Assembly: GCA_031267375.1 (NCBI GenBank)
Contig: JAIRZE010000093.1
Location: forward strand, 1 to 10,351
DNA: 10,351 bases
Source of the DNA: Rickettsiales bacterium
Lineage (GTDB): Bacteria > Pseudomonadota > Alphaproteobacteria > Rs-D84
Reading direction: 5' to 3'
Translations under genes and position numbers: made by a program
The notes under the pieces: generated by a model
What the model saw: the letters and a program-made list of their open reading frames with translations, nothing else
Databases searched by the model: none
Told to the model about the DNA's origin: nothing
Shown: positions 1-5,917 of the stretch, piece after piece
Position numbering within the stretch: the stretch's first letter is position 1
Layout of the letters: each line of letters begins with the position of its first letter

Positions 1-1167
1 TTTTATTCACGCGCTTGCACCAATCCTGATTGGGGCGCTTTTGCCGCCGGAATCATCAAAGAAATTGAGTTTTGGAAAGATAAATTCAATGAACCCACCC
101 CCGGCGGCTGTGCCGCCTGCCCCCCCCGCAAGGGCGGGGGCCGACGCGACTTCGTCGCGTTTAGATCCTGCGCAAACATAATTGGCGAAGCCAATGCCCC
201 CGCCCTTGCGGGGGGGGCAGGCGGCACAGCCGCCGGGGGTGGGTTGGTTGTTCCAACTATCTTCTTTGGCGGGGGGACGCCGTCTTTGATGCCAATTCAA
301 ACCTTTGCCGAAATTATATCTGCCGCCCGCCGCGCGTTCTCTATCGCGCCCGATGCAGAAATAACCATAGAAGCAAATCCCGGGACCATTACGCGCGAAA
401 AACTGTGCGAGTTCATTGCCGCCGGCGTTAACAGAATTTCTATCGGCGTGCAATCCTTGCGCGATGAGGAGCTGAATTTCCTGGGCCGAATTCACGACGC
501 GTGTGCCGCTCGCGCGCTTATTCGTGAAGCGAAAAGTTTGGGCTTGCGCGTGTCTGCGGACTTTATTTACGGCTTGCCGGGGCAGGGCGTCCGCGACATT
601 GAAGAAATGTGCCGCGAAATAAACGAATTGGATTTAGAACACGCATCCTTGTACGAGCTGACCATTGAAAAAAATTCCGCATTTGGAAAAATGAATCTGC
701 AAGTTCCAGACAATGAAACCGCGGCGCGTATGTATGAAACAATCGGCGCTGCTCTTTCCCTGCCACGCTATGAAGTTTCAAACTATGCGCGGCCGGGCGC
801 AGAGTGTCGGCATAACACGAATATTTGGGACGGCCAGCCGTATATTGGCTTTGGGCCGTCGGCCGCAGGGCGGATATTAGAGCAAAATGCGAAGAGCGGA
901 GAGCGAAGTTGGTGCGAGCAATCTTATGATAAAAACAGCAATTTAATTTTGAATGCTTTATCGCATAAAGACCGCGCGGTTGAGAAAATTATCACAGGAC
1001 TCCGCACCGCGCGCGGGCTGGCCCTGACCCAGGATATTCGCGATGCAATAGATTGGGATTTTTGCAAATTAGCAATTAGCAATGGGCAATTAGCAATTAA
1101 AGACGAAAGATTATTTGCGCGCGACTTCTTGACCTTGGACAGCATTATGCTACACTTAATAAAATGA
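1..1167 (+). CDS. hemW: HemW-like radical SAM heme chaperone, 5' partial, carrying an in-frame palindromic insert
   Basis: The frame is open from the first base to the TGA at 1165-1167. HemW is a radical SAM protein related to HemN that binds heme and is thought to pass it to membrane heme proteins; it was long mis-annotated as oxygen-independent coproporphyrinogen oxidase. The CxxxCxxC cluster motif would lie just left of the window: the visible part begins FYSRACTN, which normally follows that motif. Family signatures follow in order: FFGGGTPSL (about 262-288), EANPGT (370-387), GVNRISIGVQS (424-456), LGRIH and ECRHNTNIW (808-834). Between the first helix (ending near codon 90) and the GGGTPSL strand, about 50 extra residues rich in Gly, Ala and Pro are encoded by the palindrome at 92-245; ordinary HemW proteins lack them. 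No stop interrupts the frame, so the gene may be functional. A TTG at 244 is the first possible start codon inside the window, but starting there would lose the cluster motif. The gene overlaps the next by ATGA. Confidence 0.9.
   Translation, partial: FYSRACTNPDWGAFAAGIIKEIEFWKDKFNEPTPGGCAACPPRKGGGRRDFVAFRSCANIIGEANAPALAGGAGGTAAGGGLVVPTIFFGGGTPSLMPIQTFAEIISAARRAFSIAPDAEITIEANPGTITREKLCEFIAAGVNRISIGVQSLRDEELNFLGRIHDACAARALIREAKSLGLRVSADFIYGLPGQGVRDIEEMCREINELDLEHASLYELTIEKNSAFGKMNLQVPDNETAARMYETIGAALSLPRYEVSNYARPGAECRHNTNIWDGQPYIGFGPSAAGRILEQNAKSGERSWCEQSYDKNSNLILNALSHKDRAVEKIITGLRTARGLALTQDIRDAIDWDFCKLAISNGQLAIKDERLFARDFLTLDSIMLHLIK
92..245. repeat. Palindromic element inserted in frame in hemW, with perfect 50-bp inverted arms
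   Basis: Bases 92-141 are the exact reverse complement of 196-245, a 50-bp perfect inverted repeat enclosing a 54-bp centre. The centre holds two smaller hairpins: 144-150 with 154-160 (7 bp, loop TTC) and 181-186 with 190-195 (6 bp, loop GAA), so the whole could fold as a cruciform or three-way structure. Each arm has a run of eight C (120-127) or eight G (210-217). The arms are far richer in G+C than the surrounding gene. The element is stop-free in the hemW frame and in at least one minus-strand frame. It encodes no recognisable protein of its own. In-frame insertion of a palindrome into a conserved gene is the hallmark of Rickettsia palindromic elements, but I do not recognise this sequence as a known family. 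No clear target-site duplication is visible. Confidence 0.9.
1066..1100. repeat. AT-rich short tandem repeat inside the 3' part of hemW
   Basis: The motif GCAATTAGCAATTA occurs, slightly degenerate, on both sides of a central TGGG (roughly 1066-1083 and 1086-1100). It encodes LAISNGQLAI in a part of HemW that is poorly conserved. The low-complexity AATTAGC pattern contrasts with the mixed-composition coding sequence around it and resembles the AGTAATCAG repeats between ihfA and fabH in style. It may be a small repeat that has been absorbed into the reading frame. Confidence 0.5.
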
Positions 1168-3143
1168 AAAAATGGAAGCTGAATTTAATTTGCGGAATTT
1201 GCGCGGCAGGCATCTGCGCCGCTTTGTTCTGCATCAAAAATCACAAGGAAAAAGATATGAATATCAATATTGAAAATATGGATTTGACTGTTCGTCCGGG
1301 TGATGATTTTTACAGTTTTGCAGGCGCTGGATGGCGAAAAAATAATCCGCTGACCGGTGAATTTGCCCGCTTTGGCGTTTTTGACAAGCTGCGTGAAGAA
1401 AATTTGAAGCAAGTGCAGGAAATAATTCAAAATTCTGATAATGAAAAAATCAGAACTCTTTACAATTCTGCTATGGATGAAAAAAAGTTGAATGCCGACG
1501 GGCTGACGCCTGTTGCTGCGGACTTTGCAAAAATAGATTCTGTAAAAACGCGCGATGACCTTCCCGAATTTCTGGGGCGCGAAATTTATAATGATTTTTG
1601 GGGCGAATCCGTTCAGCCGGATTTGAAGAAAACAACGCATTATATTTTTGGAATTTCCCAGCCGGGTTTTGGATTGCCGGATCGCGATTATTATTTTGAC
1701 AACGATACTCATACAAAAGCAATTCGCGAGAAATACAAAAAATATATGGCGGACGCCCTTGCTGCGCACGGGCTGACCGGATCTGATAGAGTTTACGCGC
1801 TGGAAGAACGTTTTGCAAAAGTTTCTTATCCAAAGGAAAAATTACGCGATCCGGAAAAGAACTATCACAAGCTTAGCCGCGCGGAATTTGTAAAAAAATA
1901 CAAGTCTTTTGACTTTGAATCTTATTTTTCCGCACAAAAAATAAATCCGCAGAATATTGATGTAAATCAGCCAGAGCCTTTTGCGGAATCCTTGAAAGTC
2001 TTGGAATCCGCGCCTTTATCCGATATATTGCTTTATATGAAATGGAATGTCATAAATTCCGCAATGCCGTATTTGAACGACGCGGCTTATGATTTGTACT
2101 TTGATTTTTACGGAAAGACTATGTCCGGAAAGACCGAACAGCGTCCCCGCTGGAAACGCTCCGTTCAAGCTGTCAATGGCAGTTTGGGCGAAATTGTCGG
2201 GCAGGCTTATGTTCAAAAGTATTTTCCGGCCGCCGCAAAGGACAGAATGGTCCGCCTGGTGGAAAATCTGCGCGGCGCGTATGCAATGCGCATACGCAAT
2301 CTGGAATGGATGTCTGATGCGACGAAAGAAAAGGCTTTGGAAAAACTGGCTGCTTTCGGCGTGAAAATCGGTTATCCCGACAAGTGGCGCGACTATTCAA
2401 AATTGGAAATAAAAAACGATTCTTATTGGGAAAATATAAAGCGCGTGGGAAAATTTGAAGATGATTTCTGGAACGAAAAAATAGACCAGCCCGTAGACAA
2501 ATCCATTTGGTTTATGAATGCCCACGAAGTCAATGCTTATTATGATCCGTCAACGAACGAAATATGTTTTCCTGCTGGAATTTTACAGCCCCCGTTCTTT
2601 GATATGAATGCGGCTGATGCGTTCAATTATGGCGCAATCGGAAGCGTAATAGGGCACGAGATGACCCACGGCTTTGATGACGAGGGCCGCAAGTTTGATA
2701 AAGACGGAAATATGAAAGACTGGTGGGCTCCTTCGGACAGCGCCGCTTTTGACAAACAGGCCGCGGTTATGGAAAAATTCTTTGACGCGATTTTGGTTGC
2801 CCCGGATCTGCACGCAAACGGAAAATTTACGCTGGGCGAAAACTTGGCGGATTATGGCGGAATAACCATTGCATTTGATGCTTACAAACTTGCGGGTTCG
2901 TCTGAAAAAATATCCGGCAATTGGACCGCGGCGCAAGTATTCTTCCTGGCCTATGCAGGAACGGAAAATCAAAATATTCGTCCCGAAGAAGTTGCGCGCC
3001 TGACAAAGACAGATCCGCATTCGCTGAGCGAATTGCGCGTAAACGGCATTCTGCCGCATATTGACGCTTGGTATTCCGCTTTTGGAATTACGCCGACAGA
3101 TAAGTTGTATTTGGCGCCAGAAAACAGAGTCAGAATTTGGTAA
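1164..3143 (+). CDS. pepO: M13 family zinc metallopeptidase (neprilysin/PepO type)
   Basis: A 659-residue gluzincin of the M13 family, whose members cleave oligopeptides in a closed chamber. The N-terminal domain opens with the family pattern DLTVRPGDDFYSFAGAGW (residues about 39-56). The catalytic part has VNAYYDPSTNEICFPAGILQ (about 453-472, compare the neprilysin NAFY and FPAGILQPPFF segments), zinc ligands in HEMTH (His498 and His502, with Glu499 catalytic) and ENLAD (Glu559, Asp563). Spacing and overall length fit the family. The protein ends NRVRIW, matching the normal C-terminus, so it is complete. Residues about 9-26 are hydrophobic (an LICGICAAGICAALFC core) and should act as a membrane anchor or signal peptide, placing the enzyme outside the cytoplasm; no good lipobox is seen. 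The start at 1164 overlaps the hemW stop (ATGA) and has no strong ribosome site, so translation is probably coupled. A second ATG at 1257 has a better site and would give a form without the anchor. The gene symbol is by family resemblance only. Confidence 0.93.
   Translation: MKKWKLNLICGICAAGICAALFCIKNHKEKDMNINIENMDLTVRPGDDFYSFAGAGWRKNNPLTGEFARFGVFDKLREENLKQVQEIIQNSDNEKIRTLYNSAMDEKKLNADGLTPVAADFAKIDSVKTRDDLPEFLGREIYNDFWGESVQPDLKKTTHYIFGISQPGFGLPDRDYYFDNDTHTKAIREKYKKYMADALAAHGLTGSDRVYALEERFAKVSYPKEKLRDPEKNYHKLSRAEFVKKYKSFDFESYFSAQKINPQNIDVNQPEPFAESLKVLESAPLSDILLYMKWNVINSAMPYLNDAAYDLYFDFYGKTMSGKTEQRPRWKRSVQAVNGSLGEIVGQAYVQKYFPAAAKDRMVRLVENLRGAYAMRIRNLEWMSDATKEKALEKLAAFGVKIGYPDKWRDYSKLEIKNDSYWENIKRVGKFEDDFWNEKIDQPVDKSIWFMNAHEVNAYYDPSTNEICFPAGILQPPFFDMNAADAFNYGAIGSVIGHEMTHGFDDEGRKFDKDGNMKDWWAPSDSAAFDKQAAVMEKFFDAILVAPDLHANGKFTLGENLADYGGITIAFDAYKLAGSSEKISGNWTAAQVFFLAYAGTENQNIRPEEVARLTKTDPHSLSELRVNGILPHIDAWYSAFGITPTDKLYLAPENRVRIW
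1245..1259 (+). promoter_or_regulatory. Internal ribosome binding site and alternative ATG in the M13 gene
   Basis: AAGGAA at 1245-1250 sits six bases before an in-frame ATG at 1257-1259 (Met32). Initiation here would remove the hydrophobic N-terminus and leave a protein starting just before the conserved M13 domain. The upstream start at 1164 has no comparable Shine-Dalgarno match. The site is clear in sequence, but whether it is used is inference. Confidence 0.45.
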
Positions 3144-3169
3144 TAAAAACGCCCGAAAGGGCGTTTTTA
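3144..3169. terminator. Bidirectional Rho-independent terminator between the M13 gene and ihfA
   Basis: CGCCC (3150-3154) and GGGCG (3159-3163) form a stem with a GAAA loop, flanked by five A on the left and five T on the right. It begins one base after the M13 stop codon, and the ihfA stop (3167-3169) lies within its tail, so it can serve both convergent genes. Confidence 0.88.
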
Positions 3170-3448
3170 TTGCGCGACCGCTTTCCGAAATTCAGTACTG
3201 GGGCGAAAGGCTGCAACGCGCCGCGCCGCTATCGTCGCAGGCTGTCCCGTTTTCGGATTCCGGCCTTGGCGCTCTGACTTTTGCAATATCTTAAAGCTGC
3301 CAAGTCCCGCAAGCTTTACTTCTTCGCCGCGGATCAATGATTCGCATATTTCATCAAACACAAGGTCCGTCAGCTTTATGCTGTCCGCCGCTGTCAGACC
3401 AAACCGCGCGCGCAGTTCATTCGCAAAATCTTGTCTGGATATAGTCAT
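3167..3448 (-). CDS. ihfA: Integration host factor alpha subunit (HU/IHF family)
   Basis: A 93-residue DNA-bending protein. The N-terminal helices start ISRQDFANELRARFGL, and the body helix and turn read GEEVKLAGLGSFKILQKSERQ (about 41-61). The DNA-intercalating beta arm has RNPKTG (63-68), with Pro65 the expected wedge residue, followed by IAARRVAAFRPSTEF. The GRNPKTG plus ARRV.AFRP combination favours IhfA over HU or IhfB. IHF alpha pairs with IHF beta to bend DNA sharply at specific sites, affecting replication, recombination and transcription. Its position directly downstream of fabH on the same strand is the usual alphaproteobacterial order and supports the call. Translation starts at the ATG at 3448, seven bases after a GGAG that lies in the loop of a hairpin (3449-3467). 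The subunit could be confirmed by finding a separate ihfB elsewhere in the genome. Confidence 0.9.
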   Translation of the reverse strand: MTISRQDFANELRARFGLTAADSIKLTDLVFDEICESLIRGEEVKLAGLGSFKILQKSERQGRNPKTGQPATIAARRVAAFRPSTEFRKAVAQ

Positions 3449-3467
3449 AAAAATACTCCGTATTTTT
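3449..3467 (-). promoter_or_regulatory. Hairpin presenting the ihfA Shine-Dalgarno sequence in its loop
   Basis: AAAAATAC (3449-3456) and GTATTTTT (3460-3467) are perfect complements around a three-base centre. On the minus strand the loop is GGA and the 3' arm abuts the ihfA ATG. The GGAG ribosome site is thus in or beside the loop of an 8-bp, AT-rich hairpin. It could tune translation, possibly with temperature, but this is inference. Confidence 0.5.
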
Positions 3468-3571
3468 AGTAATCAGTAATTAGTTATCAGTAATCAGCTT
3501 CTATGTCGCAAATGAAGAACAATTTTATTTTTTAAGAAAATTGTTCAAACATAATCATACTACTGATTACT
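3468..3571. repeat. Nested inverted repeats in the fabH-ihfA gap
   Basis: Outer 11-bp arms AGTAATCAGTA (3468-3478) and TACTGATTACT (3561-3571) are perfect complements. A second AGTAATCAG copy sits at 3489-3497. Inside, GAACAATTTT (3517-3526) pairs with AAAATTGTTC (3537-3546). The block fills almost exactly the space between the fabH stop and the ihfA ribosome-site hairpin. The inner stem could attenuate read-through from fabH, although no clear U tract follows it on the minus strand. The arrangement looks like a small non-autonomous repeat of about 104 bp with no coding capacity. Confidence 0.65.
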
Positions 3572-3572
3572 T

Positions 3573-4511
3573 TCACACTCTTATCAACGCTGCGCCCCAG
3601 GTCAGGCCGCTGCCAAAGGCCGGATACAAAATCAGCTGGCCGCGCTTTATTATTTTATTATCCAATGCGTATGCAAGCGCCAGCACGCCAGACGCGCCGC
3701 TGGTATTCGCGTGCTTGTCCACTGTGATAATTATCTTGTCCAATGGAAAGCCCAATCTTTCCGCGCCGCTTTCTATGATCCGGCGATTGGCCTGGTGCGG
3801 TATAATCCAATCCACATTGTCCGCCGTTATTCCCGCGTGCTGCATAATATAATCCGCCGCCGCAGGCATACAGGTTACGGCTTTTTTATAAGTTTCCGGC
3901 CCGTTCATTCTGATCTTGTGATCATCCGTCCCGTGCAGCATTTCAAAGCATTTTCCGTCCGCCATTACCACCGTGTCTATAATCCCGCTGTAAGAGCTGG
4001 TAGATCTTTCAAATATCAAAGCCCCGGCGCCGTCGCCGAATAATACCGCCGAACTTCTGTCTGTCCAATCTATAAACCGCGTCATTTTTTCCGCGCCGAT
4101 GACCATAATCCGCTGATACATTCCGGCCGTGAAAAACGCGCGCGCGGTATGCAGCGCATAGATATATCCCGTGCAGGCGCCGCGCACATCAAATGCCGGC
4201 AATTCGCTTGCAGCCCCCAGTCGCCCCTGGATCTGCACACCGACAGACGGAAAATCAAGTTCCGCCGTAGTCGTCGCGACGATAATCATATCTATGTCGT
4301 CAATGGTCAGTTTTGCATTTTCCAAAGCGCGCCCAGCCGCGATTGTTCCCATATCCACAACTGTTTCGTTTTCGCCTGCAAAGTGGCGGGTTTTCATACC
4401 GGTGCGCTGAACAATCCATTCGTCGCTGGTGTCCATAATCTTTGCAAAATCGTCATTGGTCATAGTTTTTTCGGGCAAATAAGAACCATATCCGACCAGT
4501 CTGCTTCCCAT
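3573..4511 (-). CDS. fabH: 3-oxoacyl-ACP synthase III (beta-ketoacyl-ACP synthase III)
   Basis: A 312-residue thiolase-fold condensing enzyme that joins acetyl-CoA to malonyl-ACP, the first elongation step of type II fatty-acid synthesis in the cytoplasm. The catalytic triad is visible: Cys113 in RGACTGY, His239 in IPHQANRRII and Asn269 in KHANTSGAS. Other family marks are TSDEWIVQRTGMKTRH (28-43), with the CoA-contacting Trp and Arg, FGDGAGALIF (158-167) and the C-terminal FGSGLTWGAALIRV. Length matches the family (about 317 in E. coli). The ATG at 4511 follows AAAGGA at a suitable distance. plsX, often the upstream neighbour in alphaproteobacteria, is replaced here by a divergent tRNA gene, so fabH has its own promoter. 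ihfA follows on the same strand and is probably co-transcribed, with the repeat-filled gap between them. Confidence 0.96.
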   Translation of the reverse strand: MGSRLVGYGSYLPEKTMTNDDFAKIMDTSDEWIVQRTGMKTRHFAGENETVVDMGTIAAGRALENAKLTIDDIDMIIVATTTAELDFPSVGVQIQGRLGAASELPAFDVRGACTGYIYALHTARAFFTAGMYQRIMVIGAEKMTRFIDWTDRSSAVLFGDGAGALIFERSTSSYSGIIDTVVMADGKCFEMLHGTDDHKIRMNGPETYKKAVTCMPAAADYIMQHAGITADNVDWIIPHQANRRIIESGAERLGFPLDKIIITVDKHANTSGASGVLALAYALDNKIIKRGQLILYPAFGSGLTWGAALIRV

Positions 4512-4535
4512 AATTCAATCCTTTGTTTCGGCAAC

Positions 4536-4563
4536 ATTATAACGAAAATTTTTAAGTTTGCAA
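4536..4563 (-). promoter_or_regulatory. Promoter of fabH sharing its -35 hexamer with the tRNA promoter
   Basis: On the minus strand TTGCAA (4563-4558) is followed after 16 bases by a perfect TATAAT (4541-4536). The fabH ATG lies 24 bases beyond the -10 box, leaving a short leader with an AAAGGA ribosome site. Because TTGCAA is its own reverse complement, the same six bases also serve the opposite promoter. Confidence 0.65.
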
Positions 4564-4585
4564 TTTATAACTTATGACATATAAT
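4558..4585 (+). promoter_or_regulatory. Promoter of tRNA-Arg(CCU)
   Basis: TTGCAA (4558-4563), a 16-base spacer and a perfect TATAAT (4580-4585). The tRNA begins nine bases after the -10 box, so the transcript would have only a very short 5' leader, as is common for tRNA genes. Confidence 0.7.
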
Positions 4586-4594
4586 TTAAGGCAA

Positions 4595-4670
4595 GTCCCC
4601 ATAGTTCAATTGGATAGAACAAGTTCCTCCTAAGAATTAGATGCAGGTTCAAGTCCTGCTGGGGATACCA
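4595..4670 (+). tRNA. tRNA-Arg, anticodon CCU (DNA CCT)
   Basis: A complete 76-nt cloverleaf. The acceptor GTCCCCA (4595-4601) pairs with TGGGGAT (4660-4666), including a G-U at the first pair, followed by discriminator A and an encoded CCA. The D stem GTTC/GAAC closes a loop containing TTGG. The anticodon stem AGTTC/GAATT (one G-U) closes the loop CTCCTAA, giving anticodon CCT, which reads AGG. The T stem GCAGG/CCTGC closes TTCAAGT. The variable region is four bases, so it is class I. A promoter lies just upstream. Confidence 0.95.
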
Positions 4671-4693
4671 CCCTTCGCCAAGGCTTCGGGTGG
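4668..4693 (+). repeat. Hairpin starting on the CCA end of the tRNA
   Basis: CCACCC (4668-4673) pairs with GGGTGG (4688-4693), and GCC (4677-4679) pairs with GGC (4682-4684) around an AA turn. The two stems are separated by a symmetric TTC/TTC internal loop. The first three bases are the encoded CCA of the tRNA. No U-run follows, so it is not a classical terminator. It may help 3' processing, or be a palindromic repeat lodged against the tRNA end. Confidence 0.6.
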
Positions 4694-4730
4694 CAAGCCG
4701 TTCGCGCTTTGTGTTTCGGGTGGCAAGCCG
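4685..4730. repeat. 16-bp direct repeat at 30-bp spacing downstream of the tRNA
   Basis: TTCGGGTGGCAAGCCG occurs exactly at 4685-4700 and again at 4715-4730. The intervening 14 bases are not repeated. The first copy overlaps the 3' half of the hairpin that begins on the tRNA CCA end. The tract has no credible coding role: a reading frame does run through it, but its only good ribosome site is at the small gene downstream. Confidence 0.8.
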
Positions 4731-4763
4731 ATTTTAATCCTGGGTGCTTCTCTTTTTTTATTT

Positions 4764-4771
4764 GATATAAT
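4764..4771 (+). promoter_or_regulatory. Extended -10 promoter for the 49-residue gene
   Basis: TATAAT (4766-4771) preceded by a TGA extension (4763-4765). No convincing -35 box is seen, which fits an extended -10 type. It lies 25 bases before the start codon at 4797. A run of seven T just upstream (4753-4759) could also terminate transcripts from the tRNA side, although no strong stem precedes it. Confidence 0.5.
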
Positions 4772-4796
4772 TTGCGCGTATTCACAGGAGAATAAT

Positions 4797-4946
4797 ATGC
4801 CGTTGAAACAAGGCTGCACTCGCAAAACTGTATCTGAAAACATCCGCGCGGAAATAAAGGCCGGCAAGCCGCAAAAGCAGGCCATTGCAATTGCTTTGTC
4901 CGTCGCCGATAAAAATGCCTTTAAGTGCAAGGTAAAGAAAAAATAA
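4797..4946 (+). CDS. Small basic conserved protein of unknown function (49 aa)
   Basis: A Shine-Dalgarno AGGAG at 4786-4790 lies six bases before the ATG, which decides this start over longer readings of the same frame that would run through the tRNA. The 49-residue product is lysine-rich and begins MPLKQGCTRKTVSENIRAEI, then AGKPQKQAIAIALSVAD and a basic KCKVKKK tail. I recall widespread short bacterial and phage proteins with the same M.KG.S.KTISENI...GKPQKQAVAIALS pattern, possibly the family named DUF6496, but I cannot confirm the name. No signal peptide or membrane segment is present. The lysine-rich tail would suit nucleic-acid contact, which is only a guess. It is convergent with the next gene, 23 bases away, without a visible terminator. 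Confidence 0.8.
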   Translation: MPLKQGCTRKTVSENIRAEIKAGKPQKQAIAIALSVADKNAFKCKVKKK

Positions 4947-4969
4947 AACTCTGCAAATGTTTTGAACGA

Positions 4970-5917
4970 TCAAATAGTATACGGACAAATCTCATAAAAC
5001 AAAAAGCTTCCTGTGGCGTCTTCGTATATTTTGTCTTCGGTATGACAATCAGTTATAGTAGTTGAGCTAACATTATAATTCATCTCATCATATGTCGCAC
5101 CGGGTTGCCCTGGGGCCACATCCGGACACGGATGGCACAGAGACTCGTTTGGGAAACCATATTCAAGGTCGCCATAATAATTTTTCTTGCAAAAATAGAT
5201 CCGGGTTGTTTTATAGCAGCTGGTGCACATATTTTGTTGGTTATAGATATAATTTTGTACATCATTTGCTGATCCAATCACATCCCCGGATGGACAATTG
5301 GATGCATCATATGTGCAGCCGGAATTAACGCACGCGCCGGTATTACCTAAGTGCGACTCGCCTTCTTGCAATGAATATCCGGCACTGCACTGCGTATACA
5401 GACATTCGTCCAGGCATCTTGTCGGTGTAACGACTTTGGAACCGGTCCCGACGGGATGATTTATATTGCAGGCAAAGCAAGGTTTGAATCCGCTTGCATA
5501 GCCGTCAGAGCACGCGGCGCCTTTATAAATTACTGACTGACTTCCGGAACCGGAAAAATCGCCGGTCAGTGTTTCGCAATGGTCTGCGTATCCAAAATAT
5601 TCAAATGTTCCATTATCAAGAAATCCAATATGGTCATTAACATCATATGCTGTATATACATAACCGATCGGCAATATAGAACGGCAGGACGCGCACGATT
5701 CCTCGTAATCACTTGTGCCATTGCCAGCATTTAACAAGCATACTGCTGGCAATATCACAGACACATTTGATGATATCTCAAAAGTTTGCGTTTCCACAAC
5801 CGTGCCGGTGCATCTTGAACTATTGGGCAACAAGGTGCTGAAATCATACACCTTTGCAAAAGCCGGCGAATTAAATAAAAATGATGCTATCAACATACAA
5901 AATAATTTTTTATTCAT
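4970..5917 (-). CDS. Secreted cysteine-rich protein of unknown function
   Basis: A 315-residue protein starting MNKKLFCML, with a clear Sec signal peptide (hydrophobic LFCMLIASFLF and an AFA-K cleavage site near residue 19). The mature part holds about 21 cysteines, many in CxxC or closely spaced pairs (ESCASC, KPCFAC, DECLYTQC, NMCTSC, LCHPC), which suggests a disulfide-stabilised exported protein. The C-terminal segment runs CHPCPD.APGQPGATYDE, STTITDC, then YEDATGSFLFYEICPY. I recall similar repeats ending in STxITxC plus a DATG...C tail in large surface proteins of uncultured gut alphaproteobacteria; this recall is unverified. The ATG at 5917 follows GGGTGG closely and is preferred to an in-frame GTG at 5926. 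It overlaps the end of the upstream HExxH gene by 8 bp, so the two are probably translated together. No enzymatic motif is seen, and adhesion or surface-structure roles are only guesses. Confidence 0.8.
   Translation of the reverse strand: MNKKLFCMLIASFLFNSPAFAKVYDFSTLLPNSSRCTGTVVETQTFEISSNVSVILPAVCLLNAGNGTSDYEESCASCRSILPIGYVYTAYDVNDHIGFLDNGTFEYFGYADHCETLTGDFSGSGSQSVIYKGAACSDGYASGFKPCFACNINHPVGTGSKVVTPTRCLDECLYTQCSAGYSLQEGESHLGNTGACVNSGCTYDASNCPSGDVIGSANDVQNYIYNQQNMCTSCYKTTRIYFCKKNYYGDLEYGFPNESLCHPCPDVAPGQPGATYDEMNYNVSSTTITDCHTEDKIYEDATGSFLFYEICPYTI

Noticed and set aside
7..495. Minus-strand reading frame across the hemW palindrome
   Set aside because: It is antisense to conserved hemW sequence, has no ribosome site or recognisable product, and stays open largely because the palindrome is GC-rich and stop-poor.
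4685..4730. CRISPR-like repeat after the tRNA
   Set aside because: There are only two 16-bp units with a 14-bp gap, no array and no cas genes in the window.
4641..4796. Longer version of the 49-residue gene starting inside the tRNA
   Set aside because: It would run through tRNA and repeat sequence; the ATG at 4797 has a strong AGGAG and starts the recognisable small-protein pattern.
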